Source: Gammaproteobacteria bacterium
GTDB lineage: Bacteria; Pseudomonadota; Gammaproteobacteria; Competibacterales; Competibacteraceae
NCBI GenBank assembly: GCA_024235135.1
Contig: JACKMZ010000002.1
Span: 434,001 to 498,000, forward strand
Reading direction: 5' to 3'
Length of the DNA: 64,000 nucleotides
In this document: one piece after another, positions 1 through 8,530 of the stretch
Numbering within the stretch: position 1 is the stretch's first letter
How the letters are laid out: each line of letters begins with the position of its first letter
Made by a program: the position numbers and the translations under genes
The notes under the pieces: model-generated
Database searches by the model: none
What the model was told of the DNA's origin: nothing
The model's input: the letters and a program-made list of their open reading frames with translations, nothing else

Positions 1-357
1 GCCGGCCCTCAGGCATCGGATCAGGACAATGTATTCAAACTTCTCGATGCGTTGCGGGAGATACCGGACGGTGAACGGTCGGCCCGTTTTCAGTGCGTGC
101 TGGTATTTATGCGTCAAGAGGACGATCCGACACCACTGATCTGCCAAGGCGCCTGGGAGGGCCAGATTACGCGAGAACCTGCCGGAAGCAGCGGATTTGG
201 CTACGATCCGATTTTTTTTGTACCTGGTTTGGGCAAGACCGCGGCTGAACTTGAGCCGGCACTCAAAAACCAGCAGAGCCATAGAGGGCAGGCATTGGCA
301 TTGTTGGTTGGTGCTTTGGCAAGTCGGTCGATCTCTACCCCCCCCGAACAGGTCTGA
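1..357 (+). CDS. rdgB: XTP/dITP diphosphatase RdgB, 3' end only
   Basis: The reading frame is open from base 1, so the start lies outside the window; the last 118 residues are visible. The family hydrolyses non-canonical purine triphosphates (XTP, dITP, ITP) to monophosphates, keeping them out of DNA. Family signatures seen are ASDQDN near the left edge, ARFQC, the SGFGYDPIF substrate loop near visible residue 64, and the SHRG motif near residue 94. E. coli RdgB is about 197 residues, so roughly 80 N-terminal residues are missing. hemW follows 9 bases after the stop, the usual rdgB-hemW pairing in gammaproteobacteria, so the two are probably co-transcribed. Confidence 0.93.
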   Translation, partial: AGPQASDQDNVFKLLDALREIPDGERSARFQCVLVFMRQEDDPTPLICQGAWEGQITREPAGSSGFGYDPIFFVPGLGKTAAELEPALKNQQSHRGQALALLVGALASRSISTPPEQV

Positions 358-366
358 ACAATCGGG

Positions 367-1578
367 ATGAAGCCAATGGGAAAAGAGCAGGGAGGGCGCG
401 CGCAGCCGATTCCTTTGGCGCTTTATATTCACCTGCCCTGGTGTTTGAGCAAGTGCCCCTATTGCGATTTCAATTCCTATCGAATTCGCGACGATGGTGT
501 GCCTGAACGTGCTTACGTCAATGCGTTGCTAGCCGATCTTGAGCAGGATTTGCCGTTGGTACAGGGTCGGTCTATCACGAGTGTCTTCCTGGGAGGAGGA
601 ACTCCCAGCTTGCTGTCGGCCGAAGCCATACATCGCTTGTTGGAGAATCTTCGATCCCGGTTGGAATTCGCGGCGGGTTTGGAGATCACCCTGGAAGCTA
701 ATCCAGGCACGGTGAATTGGGAAAAACTCAGAGATTATCGCGCAGCGGGTGTCAATCGTCTGTCTATCGGCGTGCAGAGTTTCGATGCCGAATTGCTAAA
801 ACGTTTGGGTCGTGCCCATGGCCCGAAGCAAGCGCGACTTGCGGCCGAGGCGGCCCATCGGGCTGGTTTCGATAATTTCAATCTGGACATGATGGTGGGC
901 TTGCCGGGACAAGAACCGGGCCAGGCCCTGGCTGATATCACCGAAGCGATCAGTTTGGCGCCCTCGCATATTTCCTATTACCAACTGACTTTGGAGCCGA
1001 ATACCCGGTTTTATCGCGATCCTCCACCCTTGCCCGATGATGAGGCAGCTTGGTCGATGCAATGCGATGGGCGAAATCTGTTAATCGAAAAAAGCTATCT
1101 TCACTACGAAATTTCCGCTTTTGCACGCGCAGGCTTACATTGCCGGCACAATCTCAATTACTGGACATTTGGCGATTATCTTGGGATTGGTGCCGGCGCG
1201 CACGGCAAACTCAGTGATAACGAGAGTGGGATCATTCGGCGTCGTTGGAAAAAGCGAAATCCAACACACTATATGGCAGTAGCGGGGAGTCCCGCTTGTA
1301 TCGATGGCGATCAGGTACTGCAAGAGTATGAATTGCCATTGGAGTTCATGCTGAATGCCATGCGCTTAAACGACGGCGTTGCCGTGGGTTTGTTCAATGC
1401 GCGCACTGGTTTGCCGTTGCAGGTTATGCGACCTGCCTTGGACCGGGCAGGTCATCGGGGATTACTGGAGATTACGGAGGAATGGATGCGACCCACACCC
1501 TTAGGACGACAATTTCTCAATGAACTGTTGGAGTTTTTCGTGTTTGAGCAACACGCCAGCGATCCCTGTCATGGATGA
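367..1578 (+). CDS. hemW: HemW, radical SAM heme chaperone
   Basis: A 403-residue radical SAM protein related to oxygen-independent coproporphyrinogen oxidase but of the HemW type, which binds heme and is thought to hand it to apoproteins. The 4Fe-4S motif CLSKCPYC is seen with Cys26, Cys30 and Cys33, followed by DFNSY. A GGGTPSLL SAM-binding stretch is near residue 76 and a HemN C-terminal-type domain fills the last 100 residues. The CX3CX2C spacing and short N-terminus favour HemW over HemN, which is longer. The start could equally be the ATG three codons downstream at 376. It lies directly after rdgB. Older annotations often call this family HemN. Confidence 0.9.
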   Translation: MKPMGKEQGGRAQPIPLALYIHLPWCLSKCPYCDFNSYRIRDDGVPERAYVNALLADLEQDLPLVQGRSITSVFLGGGTPSLLSAEAIHRLLENLRSRLEFAAGLEITLEANPGTVNWEKLRDYRAAGVNRLSIGVQSFDAELLKRLGRAHGPKQARLAAEAAHRAGFDNFNLDMMVGLPGQEPGQALADITEAISLAPSHISYYQLTLEPNTRFYRDPPPLPDDEAAWSMQCDGRNLLIEKSYLHYEISAFARAGLHCRHNLNYWTFGDYLGIGAGAHGKLSDNESGIIRRRWKKRNPTHYMAVAGSPACIDGDQVLQEYELPLEFMLNAMRLNDGVAVGLFNARTGLPLQVMRPALDRAGHRGLLEITEEWMRPTPLGRQFLNELLEFFVFEQHASDPCHG

Positions 1579-1616
1579 ACTCGAGCGGCTAAGATGTTGT
1601 CTCCCAGAAAATTTTC

Positions 1617-1865
1617 ATGGATACCGATGTGAGTGACTATATTCCCATCGATTGCGAGCTTTATAGCCGCTATGAACTGGCAATCATTCAGCGTCGAATG
1701 TTGCGGTTGGCATGGCGGGATCTCGATGGCCTGATGCATTTGGAGACCTTGTTGCCAATCAATCTCGAAACGCGCGACCACGCTGAGTATCTGATCTTCA
1801 AGAATCAAGCGGGCTTGGTGCAATCGATACGGTTGGACCGCATCGTTCGCTTCGAGGACAGTTAG
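1617..1865 (+). CDS. rof: Rof-family Rho-binding antiterminator
   Basis: An 82-residue protein matching the Rof (Rho-off) family: YIPIDCELY at the N-terminus, an ELA helix, a central basic and leucine-rich strand region, AEYLIF and a closing SIRLDRIVRFE. In E. coli, Rof binds the Rho hexamer and inhibits Rho-dependent termination; the fold is a small Sm-like beta barrel. E. coli Rof is similar in size (about 84 residues). No strong ribosome-binding site precedes ATG 1617; GTG 1629 is an alternative start. It stands 38 bases after hemW and about 100 bases before the L31 gene. Assignment is by remembered motif pattern, not by a search. Confidence 0.72.
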   Translation: MDTDVSDYIPIDCELYSRYELAIIQRRMLRLAWRDLDGLMHLETLLPINLETRDHAEYLIFKNQAGLVQSIRLDRIVRFEDS

Positions 1866-1870
1866 AGAGA

Positions 1871-1900
1871 TTGTCTATAAGATACTTGATTTGTTATCCT
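1871..1900 (+). promoter_or_regulatory. Weak sigma-70-like promoter candidate before the L31 gene
   Basis: TTGTCT at 1871-1876 and TATCCT at 1895-1900 are separated by 18 bases and lie about 70 bases before the L31 start. Each hexamer matches consensus at four of six positions. I looked for a palindromic Zur operator, since type B L31 genes are often zinc-controlled, and found no convincing one. Confidence 0.22.
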
Positions 1901-1968
1901 TTCAAAGATTTGCTGGGCGCTGCTCGGCGTTAGTGAAATTGATTACCAGGCAACAGGTGCCAACGAAC

Positions 1969-2214
1969 ATGAAACAGAATATTCACCCGGAATACCGAAG
2001 TGTAATTTTCCAGGATCTCTCGTCGGATTTCGCCATTTTGACCAAGTCTACTATCAAAACTAAAGACACTATGTTGTGGACGGATGGCAAGGAATACCCC
2101 TTAGTCAAAATTGAGATTTCTAGCGCATCCCATCCTTTCTATACGGGCAAGCAAAAGATCGTCGATACGGCTGGACGCGTCGATCGATTCCGTCGCAAAT
2201 ACGGGATGTCCTGA
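1969..2214 (+). CDS. rpmE2: 50S ribosomal protein L31 type B
   Basis: An 81-residue ribosomal protein of the large subunit. The start is ATG 1969, giving MKQNIHPEYR; upstream in-frame TTG 1891 would add 26 residues without family similarity. The sequence has the type B pattern: HPEYRSVIFQD, WTDGKEYPL, SHPFYTGKQ and VDRFRRKYG. It lacks the CxxC pairs of type A L31, so it does not bind zinc. In many bacteria the type B protein replaces the zinc form during zinc starvation; whether this genome also has the type A gene cannot be seen. A purine-rich AGGTG lies about 12 bases upstream. Confidence 0.93.
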   Translation: MKQNIHPEYRSVIFQDLSSDFAILTKSTIKTKDTMLWTDGKEYPLVKIEISSASHPFYTGKQKIVDTAGRVDRFRRKYGMS

Positions 2215-2285
2215 GTTTGTGTCGGGAGTCGTACGGCTCGGGGTGATCTATTAGGTACCCGGCAATAACCCCGCTGGCTTTAAGT

Positions 2286-2894
2286 TCAGTCCTGTTCCAA
2301 CAGTGTCAGGACTTCAGTGAGGCCGGCACGACGCATGGGTTTCCCATCGACAGGACTACGTGGGGCTTCGCGCTCCACGTCCAGTTGGAAAATCGTTAGC
2401 TCAATGGTCACGTCTCCTGCTGTGAAAGTGTACTGCGGGATGGACGCATATTCGCCATTACCAAATCGCTGGCGACACGAGGTCGTTGCAGCGGGAATAT
2501 TGTTTTCCAGCAAAAGCAGTAACACTTCTTCTGGTGTGTCAGCGAATAAATGGAGGTTGACGTCGCTGTACTCACCCGCAGTGCCCGCGAGGACCGAACC
2601 GACCAGCTTGGGTCGGAACCGCTGCAGGAAGCGCATGGCTTCGGCAGCCGTTTCGCGTAACAAGCGTAATCGAGCGGCTTGGTAAGGCGCTTTGAACAGG
2701 CGCTGATAGTCTGCCAACGCCTGTTCAATCTCCGCATTGCTAGGGAACAATGCCTTGTTGGTAACATGCAATCGTGCCGCTGCCTTCCGTTTAGCCACCA
2801 GAAAATTTTTGACGCCTTCATCGGCCATGATGCGGGCACATTCTTGAGTCAATAAAATCCTTGATCTGCTCTCATCGCGTTGCCTGCTAGACAT
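2286..2894 (-). CDS. Nucleotidyltransferase-like conserved protein, degenerate motif
   Basis: A 202-residue protein read on the minus strand, facing away from pilM and convergent with the L31 gene. Residues 1-90 look helical and charged (AKRKAAARL, EIEQALADYQ). Around residues 99-117 there is a polymerase-beta-type nucleotidyltransferase motif: Gly99-Ser100, then Ser110-Asp111-Val-Asn113 and a hydrophobic strand. In active enzymes the last motif is DxD, while here the second acid is Asn113. The C-terminus has VELTIFQLD and SPVDGKPMRRA, a conserved ending I recall in uncharacterised gammaproteobacterial homologues. Substrate and role are unknown, and it may be non-catalytic. It is not a MurC-like ligase, a label such proteins sometimes carry. 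Confidence 0.75.
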   Translation of the reverse strand: MSSRQRDESRSRILLTQECARIMADEGVKNFLVAKRKAAARLHVTNKALFPSNAEIEQALADYQRLFKAPYQAARLRLLRETAAEAMRFLQRFRPKLVGSVLAGTAGEYSDVNLHLFADTPEEVLLLLLENNIPAATTSCRQRFGNGEYASIPQYTFTAGDVTIELTIFQLDVEREAPRSPVDGKPMRRAGLTEVLTLLEQD

Positions 2895-3334
2895 AAGAAG
2901 GGTTCTATACTTAAACAGTTGAGAGAGGGTGTAAATACAACCTCTCAGAAGGAGTTAATCGCAAGTGACTAAAGCGAACTTACCTGCGGATGGGAATCTC
3001 CGTCAAGAACTCCTCTAAAATTACGTAAAATGTAGGGGTTGCGTAGTTGCTGACGAGCATGATAAGGATTATTCTTACCTGGGTGTATCAAAAATTGACA
3101 GTTGGTTAATGTGTGGCAAATGCACCACAATAGATTTATCATCAGTGTGGGATATAAGTTTCCAACTGGCTGTATAGATTAGTATTATCGTATTTCTGTC
3201 GACAAAAAAATAACTGAGCAATTCGCCACAAAAGGGCTATTCTTAAAGTAATAAAAAACCTGTGGTGATATATTTGTATCATTTTTGATGCATAGCTCTG
3301 GTTCGCGGAACACCATACCAGTGAGGATCGTATC
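2895..3334. other. 440-base AT-rich divergent intergenic region
   Basis: This gap separates the minus-strand nucleotidyltransferase-like gene from pilM and should hold promoters for both. It contains an imperfect inverted repeat at about 2919-2947 (TTGAGAG and CTCTCAG arms), a perfect TTGACA at 3095-3100 without a good -10 at 16-18 bases, and a short inverted repeat TGTGG (3112-3116) and CCACA (3125-3129). CCAC/GTGG elements recur near 3231 and 3263. No sigma-54 GG-N10-GC element, tRNA or plausible coding frame was recognised. A minus-strand frame of 84 codons at 3142-3396 runs into pilM, has no family likeness and was left out. Confidence 0.6.
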
Positions 3335-4441
3335 TTGGCTCTATTCAAGACCACAGAACGTGTTCTGGGAATTGACATCAGTGTATCTGCCGTCAAGTTA
3401 ATGGAACTCAGCCGCAGTGGGCAACGCTATAAGGTCGAGGCCATGGCCATTGAACCTCTTCCCGAGGGCGCCATGGAGAATCGTAATCCCTCTGACTTGG
3501 ATGCGATTGCCGATGCTCTCAAGCGAGCCGTTAGGACTTCGGGTACGCGTCTAAAAAAGACGGCGGTGGCAGTGCCGACTTCGAACGTGATTACCCGGAC
3601 GATTCCGATGCCCATCGAGTACGATGAGGATACCATTGAATCCAGTATTCAACTGGATGCACCCAATTACATTCCTTTTGCCCTGGAGGAAATCTATATG
3701 GATTTCCAGACCCAGGGTCCCTCTAAGGTGAGCAAGAGCACCCAGGACGTGATGTTGGTTGCATCTCGCCAGGAAAACGTGGATTTGCGGCGGGATGTGC
3801 TGCAAGGAGCGAATCTAAAACCGCTCATCGTGGATGTAGAAGCCTACGCTTTGGAAAACACGTTTCAGCTCTTGCAAGAGAGCTTGATTAAGAAAGAGGA
3901 AAGCGATGGCGTTCAACTGGCCAAGAGTACAGACGGTGGTTTAACGGCATTGGTCGATATAGGTACCTCCATCACCAGCTTATATGTGCTGCGCAACGGC
4001 AAGGTGATCTTCACCCGCGAGCAGACATTTGGCAGTGAGCAGTTGACCCAGACAATCGCCGACACTTATGAACTGACCAGGGATAGAGCGGAATTGGCCA
4101 AACGCTCCGGTGATCTCTCGGAAGACTATCCAACCACGATTTTGGTTCCATTTCAGCGATCGGTTGCGGAACAGATCAATCAAGCCCTGCAATTTTTCTT
4201 TTCCGCCGATCATTATGGCGCTGGCAATTACACGTCGGTGGGTAATATTGTTCTCACAGGGGGGGGTGCCATGGTCGCTGGATTGGATCGCACTGTCGCG
4301 GAACTGTTGGGCATACCGACGCAAGTGGGAAATCCCTTTGTTCATATGGGTAACGCCAGTCGGGTTAATCGGCACAGCTTGTTGCGGGACGGTCCGCTCT
4401 TCGCTGTCGCATGTGGTCTGGCACTAAGGAGCTTCGATTGA
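3335..4441 (+). CDS. pilM: Type IV pilus assembly protein PilM
   Basis: A 368-residue actin-like cytoplasmic protein that docks on the PilN N-terminus and links the pilus alignment complex to the motor side. Seen are the N-terminal ATPase-fold strand VLGIDISVSAVKLMELS, a second phosphate loop VDIGTSITSLYVLRNG near residue 208, and the adenosine loop LTGGGAMVAGL near 308. The start is TTG 3335: GAGGAT at 3323-3328 lies 6 bases ahead, and the sequence begins MALFK as family members do. It is the first gene of pilMNOPQ. pilN begins 1 base after its stop. Confidence 0.95.
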   Translation: MALFKTTERVLGIDISVSAVKLMELSRSGQRYKVEAMAIEPLPEGAMENRNPSDLDAIADALKRAVRTSGTRLKKTAVAVPTSNVITRTIPMPIEYDEDTIESSIQLDAPNYIPFALEEIYMDFQTQGPSKVSKSTQDVMLVASRQENVDLRRDVLQGANLKPLIVDVEAYALENTFQLLQESLIKKEESDGVQLAKSTDGGLTALVDIGTSITSLYVLRNGKVIFTREQTFGSEQLTQTIADTYELTRDRAELAKRSGDLSEDYPTTILVPFQRSVAEQINQALQFFFSADHYGAGNYTSVGNIVLTGGGAMVAGLDRTVAELLGIPTQVGNPFVHMGNASRVNRHSLLRDGPLFAVACGLALRSFD

Positions 4442-4442
4442 T

Positions 4443-5027
4443 ATGACCCGTATCAACCTACTGCCTTGGCGTGAATCGCGCCGTGCGGGGAAGCAGCGAA
4501 ATTTCGTGATCATGCTGGCGGTAGCTTTGGTGGTCGCGGCTGCTGGGGTGTATGGAATCTACCTTTATGTCGAACAATTGATTGCCAATCAGGAGGCGCG
4601 AAACACCTATCTGCGTGGTGAGATCGCCCGCCTCAAAAAGGCCGAGGAAGAAATCAAGGAATTGGATAAGGTGAAAGCACGCCTGCTGAACCGTTTGCAA
4701 GTTATCCAGGATCTTCAAGCTAGGCGTCCGGGTATGGTGCGGGCGTTTGATTCTTTGGTGCGCATTCTTCCGGAAGAGGTTTATCTCACTTCGATGACTG
4801 TGGAGGGAAACCGTTTGACGCTGAAAGGCGTGGCCAATTCCAATAACACCGTTTCGGAGTTCATGCGGAATCTAACCGACTCGCCTTGGTTTGGAGAGCC
4901 GATATTAAAGGTTATTGAGAATCAAGACGTAAGTGGAGTACGGGCCAGTGTGTTTGAGTTAACGGTCGATCGAACCGAACCCAAAGGTGCCGCAACGGGC
5001 GCTGCGGATAATGGGGACCAGTCATGA
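4443..5027 (+). CDS. pilN: Type IV pilus inner-membrane protein PilN
   Basis: A 194-residue bitopic inner-membrane protein of the pilus alignment subcomplex. It starts with the diagnostic MTRINLLPWRE, the cytoplasmic peptide bound by PilM. One transmembrane helix covers about residues 21-43, followed by a coiled coil to about 90 and a periplasmic ferredoxin-like domain that pairs with PilO. AAGGAG at 4426-4431 precedes the ATG. The stop overlaps the pilO start in an ATGA, indicating translational coupling. Confidence 0.95.
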   Translation: MTRINLLPWRESRRAGKQRNFVIMLAVALVVAAAGVYGIYLYVEQLIANQEARNTYLRGEIARLKKAEEEIKELDKVKARLLNRLQVIQDLQARRPGMVRAFDSLVRILPEEVYLTSMTVEGNRLTLKGVANSNNTVSEFMRNLTDSPWFGEPILKVIENQDVSGVRASVFELTVDRTEPKGAATGAADNGDQS

Positions 5028-5689
5028 ATTTATCCGATTTGAGTAATTTGGATTTTTCCAATACCGGGAATTGGCCGTGGCTGGCTAAAACCATTGCAGT
5101 ACTAGTTGTGATTGCGGCGGTGGCTGGCGCGGGTTACTGGTTTTTTACCCAACATCAGCTGGAAGAACTCCAACAGGTCAGGCAAGCGGAGCAGCAACTG
5201 CGTACAGAGTTCGTACAAAAACAACAAGTCATGGCCAATCTGGATGCGTATCGGGCGCAAATCGAACAGATGCAAAAGTCATTGGATACTTTGCTCAGGC
5301 AACTACCTACTCGTACGGAAATGCCTGATTTGATAGATAATATTTCCAATACGGGTAGACGTAACGGTTTGGATTTTTCCTTGTTCCAGCCCCAGAATGA
5401 GCAACAGCAAGAATTCTATGCGGCCAAGCCGATCGCAATTAGAGCGCGCGCGACATACCATCAGTTTGGTGCGTTTATCAGTAGTATCGGCGCCCTGTCC
5501 CGCATAGTGACTTTGGAGAAAGCCAGCCTCGCAGATGAGCAGCAGGCAGCGCGGGGGCGTTCAGCGACAGCGCCGGCGGGAGGTGACACGAAGCCATTGG
5601 TAATTGAGGCCACTTTGCAAACCTACCGCTACTTGGACGCCGACGAAGTCGCGGGGGGTGGTGCAGCCCAAGGTTCGGCTAGGAACTAG
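5024..5689 (+). CDS. pilO: Type IV pilus inner-membrane protein PilO
   Basis: A 221-residue partner of PilN. A short cytoplasmic tail, a transmembrane helix at about residues 20-41, a coiled coil at about 45-100 (rich in Gln and Glu) and a compact periplasmic domain containing LLRQLPTRTEMPDLI, NGLDFSLFQP and the YHQFGAFISSIGAL helix are visible. The PilNO heterodimer scaffolds the periplasmic lipoprotein PilP. The C-terminal tail is rich in Ala and Gly and probably flexible. The start overlaps the pilN stop by 4 bases. Confidence 0.94.
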   Translation: MNLSDLSNLDFSNTGNWPWLAKTIAVLVVIAAVAGAGYWFFTQHQLEELQQVRQAEQQLRTEFVQKQQVMANLDAYRAQIEQMQKSLDTLLRQLPTRTEMPDLIDNISNTGRRNGLDFSLFQPQNEQQQEFYAAKPIAIRARATYHQFGAFISSIGALSRIVTLEKASLADEQQAARGRSATAPAGGDTKPLVIEATLQTYRYLDADEVAGGGAAQGSARN

Positions 5690-5703
5690 GGAGATCGCTA
5701 GAA

Positions 5704-6297
5704 ATGGGTCTGCGACGACAACAGTGTCTAAATAGCCTGTTACGAAAGTGGCGATTTATCGCCATATGTTCGATGGCGCTACTGGTGGTGGGATGTATGG
5801 AGCCGGATACGAGTGACCTGCAACAGTTTGTGGCTGAAACTAAGGCTAAATCGCCTGGCAAGAAGCTTGATCCTCCCCCGGAAATCGAGCCGTACCGACC
5901 ATTTACCTATACTGCGCAGGGACTCAAGGATCCTTTTTTACCGTCTGCCTTCGTGCAACAGGTGCTTTCCGACCTTGCCGAAATTCCTCCTGAAGAACAA
6001 GAAGAGATACCCGATAACGGGATTCGGCCTGATTTGAATCGTCCTAGAGAAGAACTCGAAAAATATGCTTTGGGTTCTTTGAGGATGGTCGGAACATTTT
6101 TACAGAGCGGGCAGCTGTGGGCCTTGATTCAGGCACCGGACGGAATTGTGCATCGCGTTCAGATAGGAAATTATCTGGGATTGAATCATGGCAAGATCAC
6201 CAGTATTACGGATCAACGAATTGAATTAACAGAGATAGTTGCGGAGGGAAAGCGCTGGGTAGAGCGTGATGCCTTTCTTTCGCTCACCGAAAGATAA
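5704..6297 (+). CDS. pilP: Type IV pilus lipoprotein PilP
   Basis: A 197-residue lipoprotein that bridges PilNO in the inner membrane to the secretin PilQ. The N-terminus has basic residues, then a hydrophobic stretch ending in LLVVGC with Cys31 as the lipidated residue. A proline-rich linker follows (DPPPEIEPYRPF), then the conserved LKDPFLPS and the HQ-like beta domain with ALGSLRMVGTF, GNYLGLNHGKI and VERDAFLSL. It sits 14 bases after pilO and 12 before pilQ, in the usual order. Confidence 0.94.
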   Translation: MGLRRQQCLNSLLRKWRFIAICSMALLVVGCMEPDTSDLQQFVAETKAKSPGKKLDPPPEIEPYRPFTYTAQGLKDPFLPSAFVQQVLSDLAEIPPEEQEEIPDNGIRPDLNRPREELEKYALGSLRMVGTFLQSGQLWALIQAPDGIVHRVQIGNYLGLNHGKITSITDQRIELTEIVAEGKRWVERDAFLSLTER

Positions 6298-6309
6298 GAG
6301 GGAATCAGC

Positions 6310-8484
6310 ATGAGGGGTATACCCATGAAGAAACAACGAAAATTTTGGCGTTTACAACGCAGAGCCCTAATGCCGCCAGCCTTTCTCATGCTGTTATTTG
6401 CAATGGGGGCTTGTTTCTATGCTTCCAGCAGCGTGGCCCAGGAAACGGTATTGCAGGCGGTGGATATAGGCTCGTTGCCAGGCAATCGGGTGCAATTGCG
6501 TTTCCGACTGTCTCAACCCCTAGCATCCGCACCCCGTAGTTTTACGATTAATGAACCGGCTCGTGTTGTTTTGGATTTCCCAAATACGCGTAATGGGTTA
6601 AGTAATCGTCAGCAAACGATCAATGCGGGTGTGGCTGAACGGATTAATGTGTTAGAGGGTGGTGACCGTACGCGGGCTTCCATCAATTTGTCCCGACTGG
6701 TGCCATATAGTGTACGCGCTGAAGGCAATTCGGTCGTGCTGACCTTGGAAGCCGGCGGGAGGTCGGCAAGTACGGCATCCTCTGCATCCTCTGTGGGTAC
6801 AAGCCCTGTTGCCAAAGGTTCGATCAGTAACATTGACTTTCGGCGTGGCCTACAAGGACAAGGCATCATCGGTATCCGCCTGTCTTCCCCAAATGTTAAT
6901 GTGGATGTGCGCGAGGAAGGGAACCAAATTGTTGCCGATTTTCAAGGCGTAACGTTGGCGCGAGGTCAGGAAAAACGGCTAGACGTGACTGATTTCGCTA
7001 CTCCTGTCAGCCGAGTCGACGCACTGAACGAGAACGGTAATGCACGGATACTTGTGCAACCAAACGGTCGTTACGAATATCTGGCTTATCAAGCAGATGA
7101 CGTTTATACCATTGAAGTACGGCCTGTGCAGGAGGAGAAGCCGGAAGATACCGATCCCCGTAACAAAAAATACGAAGGTGACTTGCTGTCCCTAAATTTC
7201 CAGGACATTGAAGTCCGGGCTGTTTTGCAGATCATCGCTGATTTCACTGGCTTGAACGTGGTCGTCAGCGACACGGTTCAGGGTAACTTGACTTTGCGCT
7301 TGCAAAATGTGCCATGGGATCAAGCGCTAGATATCATCATGCGCACCAAGGGATTGACTTCTCGCCAGCAGGGCAATGTCATCTATATTGCTCCCACTGA
7401 AGAAGTGGCGGCGCGCGACAAATTGGAATTAGAGGCACAAAAGACAGTCGAGGATCTAGTCCCGTTACGTACTGAAATTATACGGGTGAATTACGCCAAG
7501 GCGGTCGATTTGAAGAAGATTTTGGAGGAAGAAGGTGGGAAGGATCAGATCCAGACCAAGCTGTTATCTCCTCGGGGCGCGGTTCAGGTCGACGAAAGAA
7601 CTAATAGTCTTCTGGTCAAGGACGTTCCGGAAAAGATCGCCGAGATACGGGATTTGGTCTCCCGCCTGGATATTCCTGTTCGCCAAGTCATGGTCGATAG
7701 CCGGATTGTCATTGCCAGTGATGATTTCAGGAAAGAATTGGGTGTGCGATGGGGTTTTACCGGTGTGCAGCAACGTGATGGTGGTGTTGTGACAACCTCA
7801 GGCTCTTTGGAAGGCACGGATGCTATAGTCAGCGATGCGGTTTCAAATCTTCAAAGTACCGGGCAGGCCTTTCCCGTGGGAGTGCCTCCACTGGCCCAAA
7901 GATTGGGTGTGAACTTACCGGTCGATGCGACTGGCACTTTAGCACTGGCCTTGCTAGGCAGCGATTATTTGGTTGACCTGGAGCTATCCGCGCTACAAGC
8001 AGAAGGTCGTGGCGAGATCCTTTCCAACCCGCGAGTGGTGACCAACGATAGGATTGAGGCCAGTATTACACAAGGTTTCGAGGTGCCCTACATCACCTTG
8101 GACGATGCGGGCAATCCTAATGTGCAGTTTAAGGAAGCCAATCTCAAGCTCACCGTAACACCCCAGATAACGCCCGACGATACGATTATCATGGATTTGC
8201 AAATCAACAAAGACGAACCGGATTTTGGTCGTCTGGTGCTTGGTCAACCACCAATCAATAAGCGCGAAATCAAAACCCAGGTCCTGGTGGAAAATGGCGA
8301 GACATTGGTATTGGGTGGCGTGTTTGAGCAAACCATCAATAAGAGTGTGGATAAGGTGCCCCTATTGGGTGACATACCTGTCGTCGGTAATCTTTTTAAG
8401 CGTAATATCAATAGGGATCAGAAACTTGAACTCTTGATATTCGTGACGCCGCAGATTATCACTGACGGAATCGCCGCTCGCTGA
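6310..8484 (+). CDS. pilQ: Type IV pilus secretin PilQ
   Basis: A 724-residue outer-membrane secretin forming the gated channel for the pilus fibre. A signal peptide ends near SSSVAQE (about residue 43). Two AMIN peptidoglycan-binding domains lie at about 47-140 and 165-265, an STN/N0 domain with LNFQDIEVRAVLQIIADFTG at about 290-345, then a secretin N1 domain and the secretin core from about 480 to the end. The core signature VENGETLVLGGVFEQ and VPLLGDIPVVGNLFK are seen, with the closing ELLIFVTPQII. The start could be ATG 6310 or ATG 6325 (MKKQRK). Length is normal for the family. Confidence 0.96.
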   Translation: MRGIPMKKQRKFWRLQRRALMPPAFLMLLFAMGACFYASSSVAQETVLQAVDIGSLPGNRVQLRFRLSQPLASAPRSFTINEPARVVLDFPNTRNGLSNRQQTINAGVAERINVLEGGDRTRASINLSRLVPYSVRAEGNSVVLTLEAGGRSASTASSASSVGTSPVAKGSISNIDFRRGLQGQGIIGIRLSSPNVNVDVREEGNQIVADFQGVTLARGQEKRLDVTDFATPVSRVDALNENGNARILVQPNGRYEYLAYQADDVYTIEVRPVQEEKPEDTDPRNKKYEGDLLSLNFQDIEVRAVLQIIADFTGLNVVVSDTVQGNLTLRLQNVPWDQALDIIMRTKGLTSRQQGNVIYIAPTEEVAARDKLELEAQKTVEDLVPLRTEIIRVNYAKAVDLKKILEEEGGKDQIQTKLLSPRGAVQVDERTNSLLVKDVPEKIAEIRDLVSRLDIPVRQVMVDSRIVIASDDFRKELGVRWGFTGVQQRDGGVVTTSGSLEGTDAIVSDAVSNLQSTGQAFPVGVPPLAQRLGVNLPVDATGTLALALLGSDYLVDLELSALQAEGRGEILSNPRVVTNDRIEASITQGFEVPYITLDDAGNPNVQFKEANLKLTVTPQITPDDTIIMDLQINKDEPDFGRLVLGQPPINKREIKTQVLVENGETLVLGGVFEQTINKSVDKVPLLGDIPVVGNLFKRNINRDQKLELLIFVTPQIITDGIAAR

Positions 8485-8530
8485 TTGATGAGTTGGCGCC
8501 ATCCAAAACGAGCATATAAAACATAAAGTT

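Noticed and set aside
1877..1968. Possible Zur operator before the type B L31 gene.
   Set aside because: No palindrome of the GTTATA-N-TATAAC kind was found; only a TTGTTATCC half-like stretch is present.
3095..3123. Perfect TTGACA before pilM as a promoter.
   Set aside because: No acceptable -10 hexamer lies 16-18 bases downstream, so it was not listed as a promoter.
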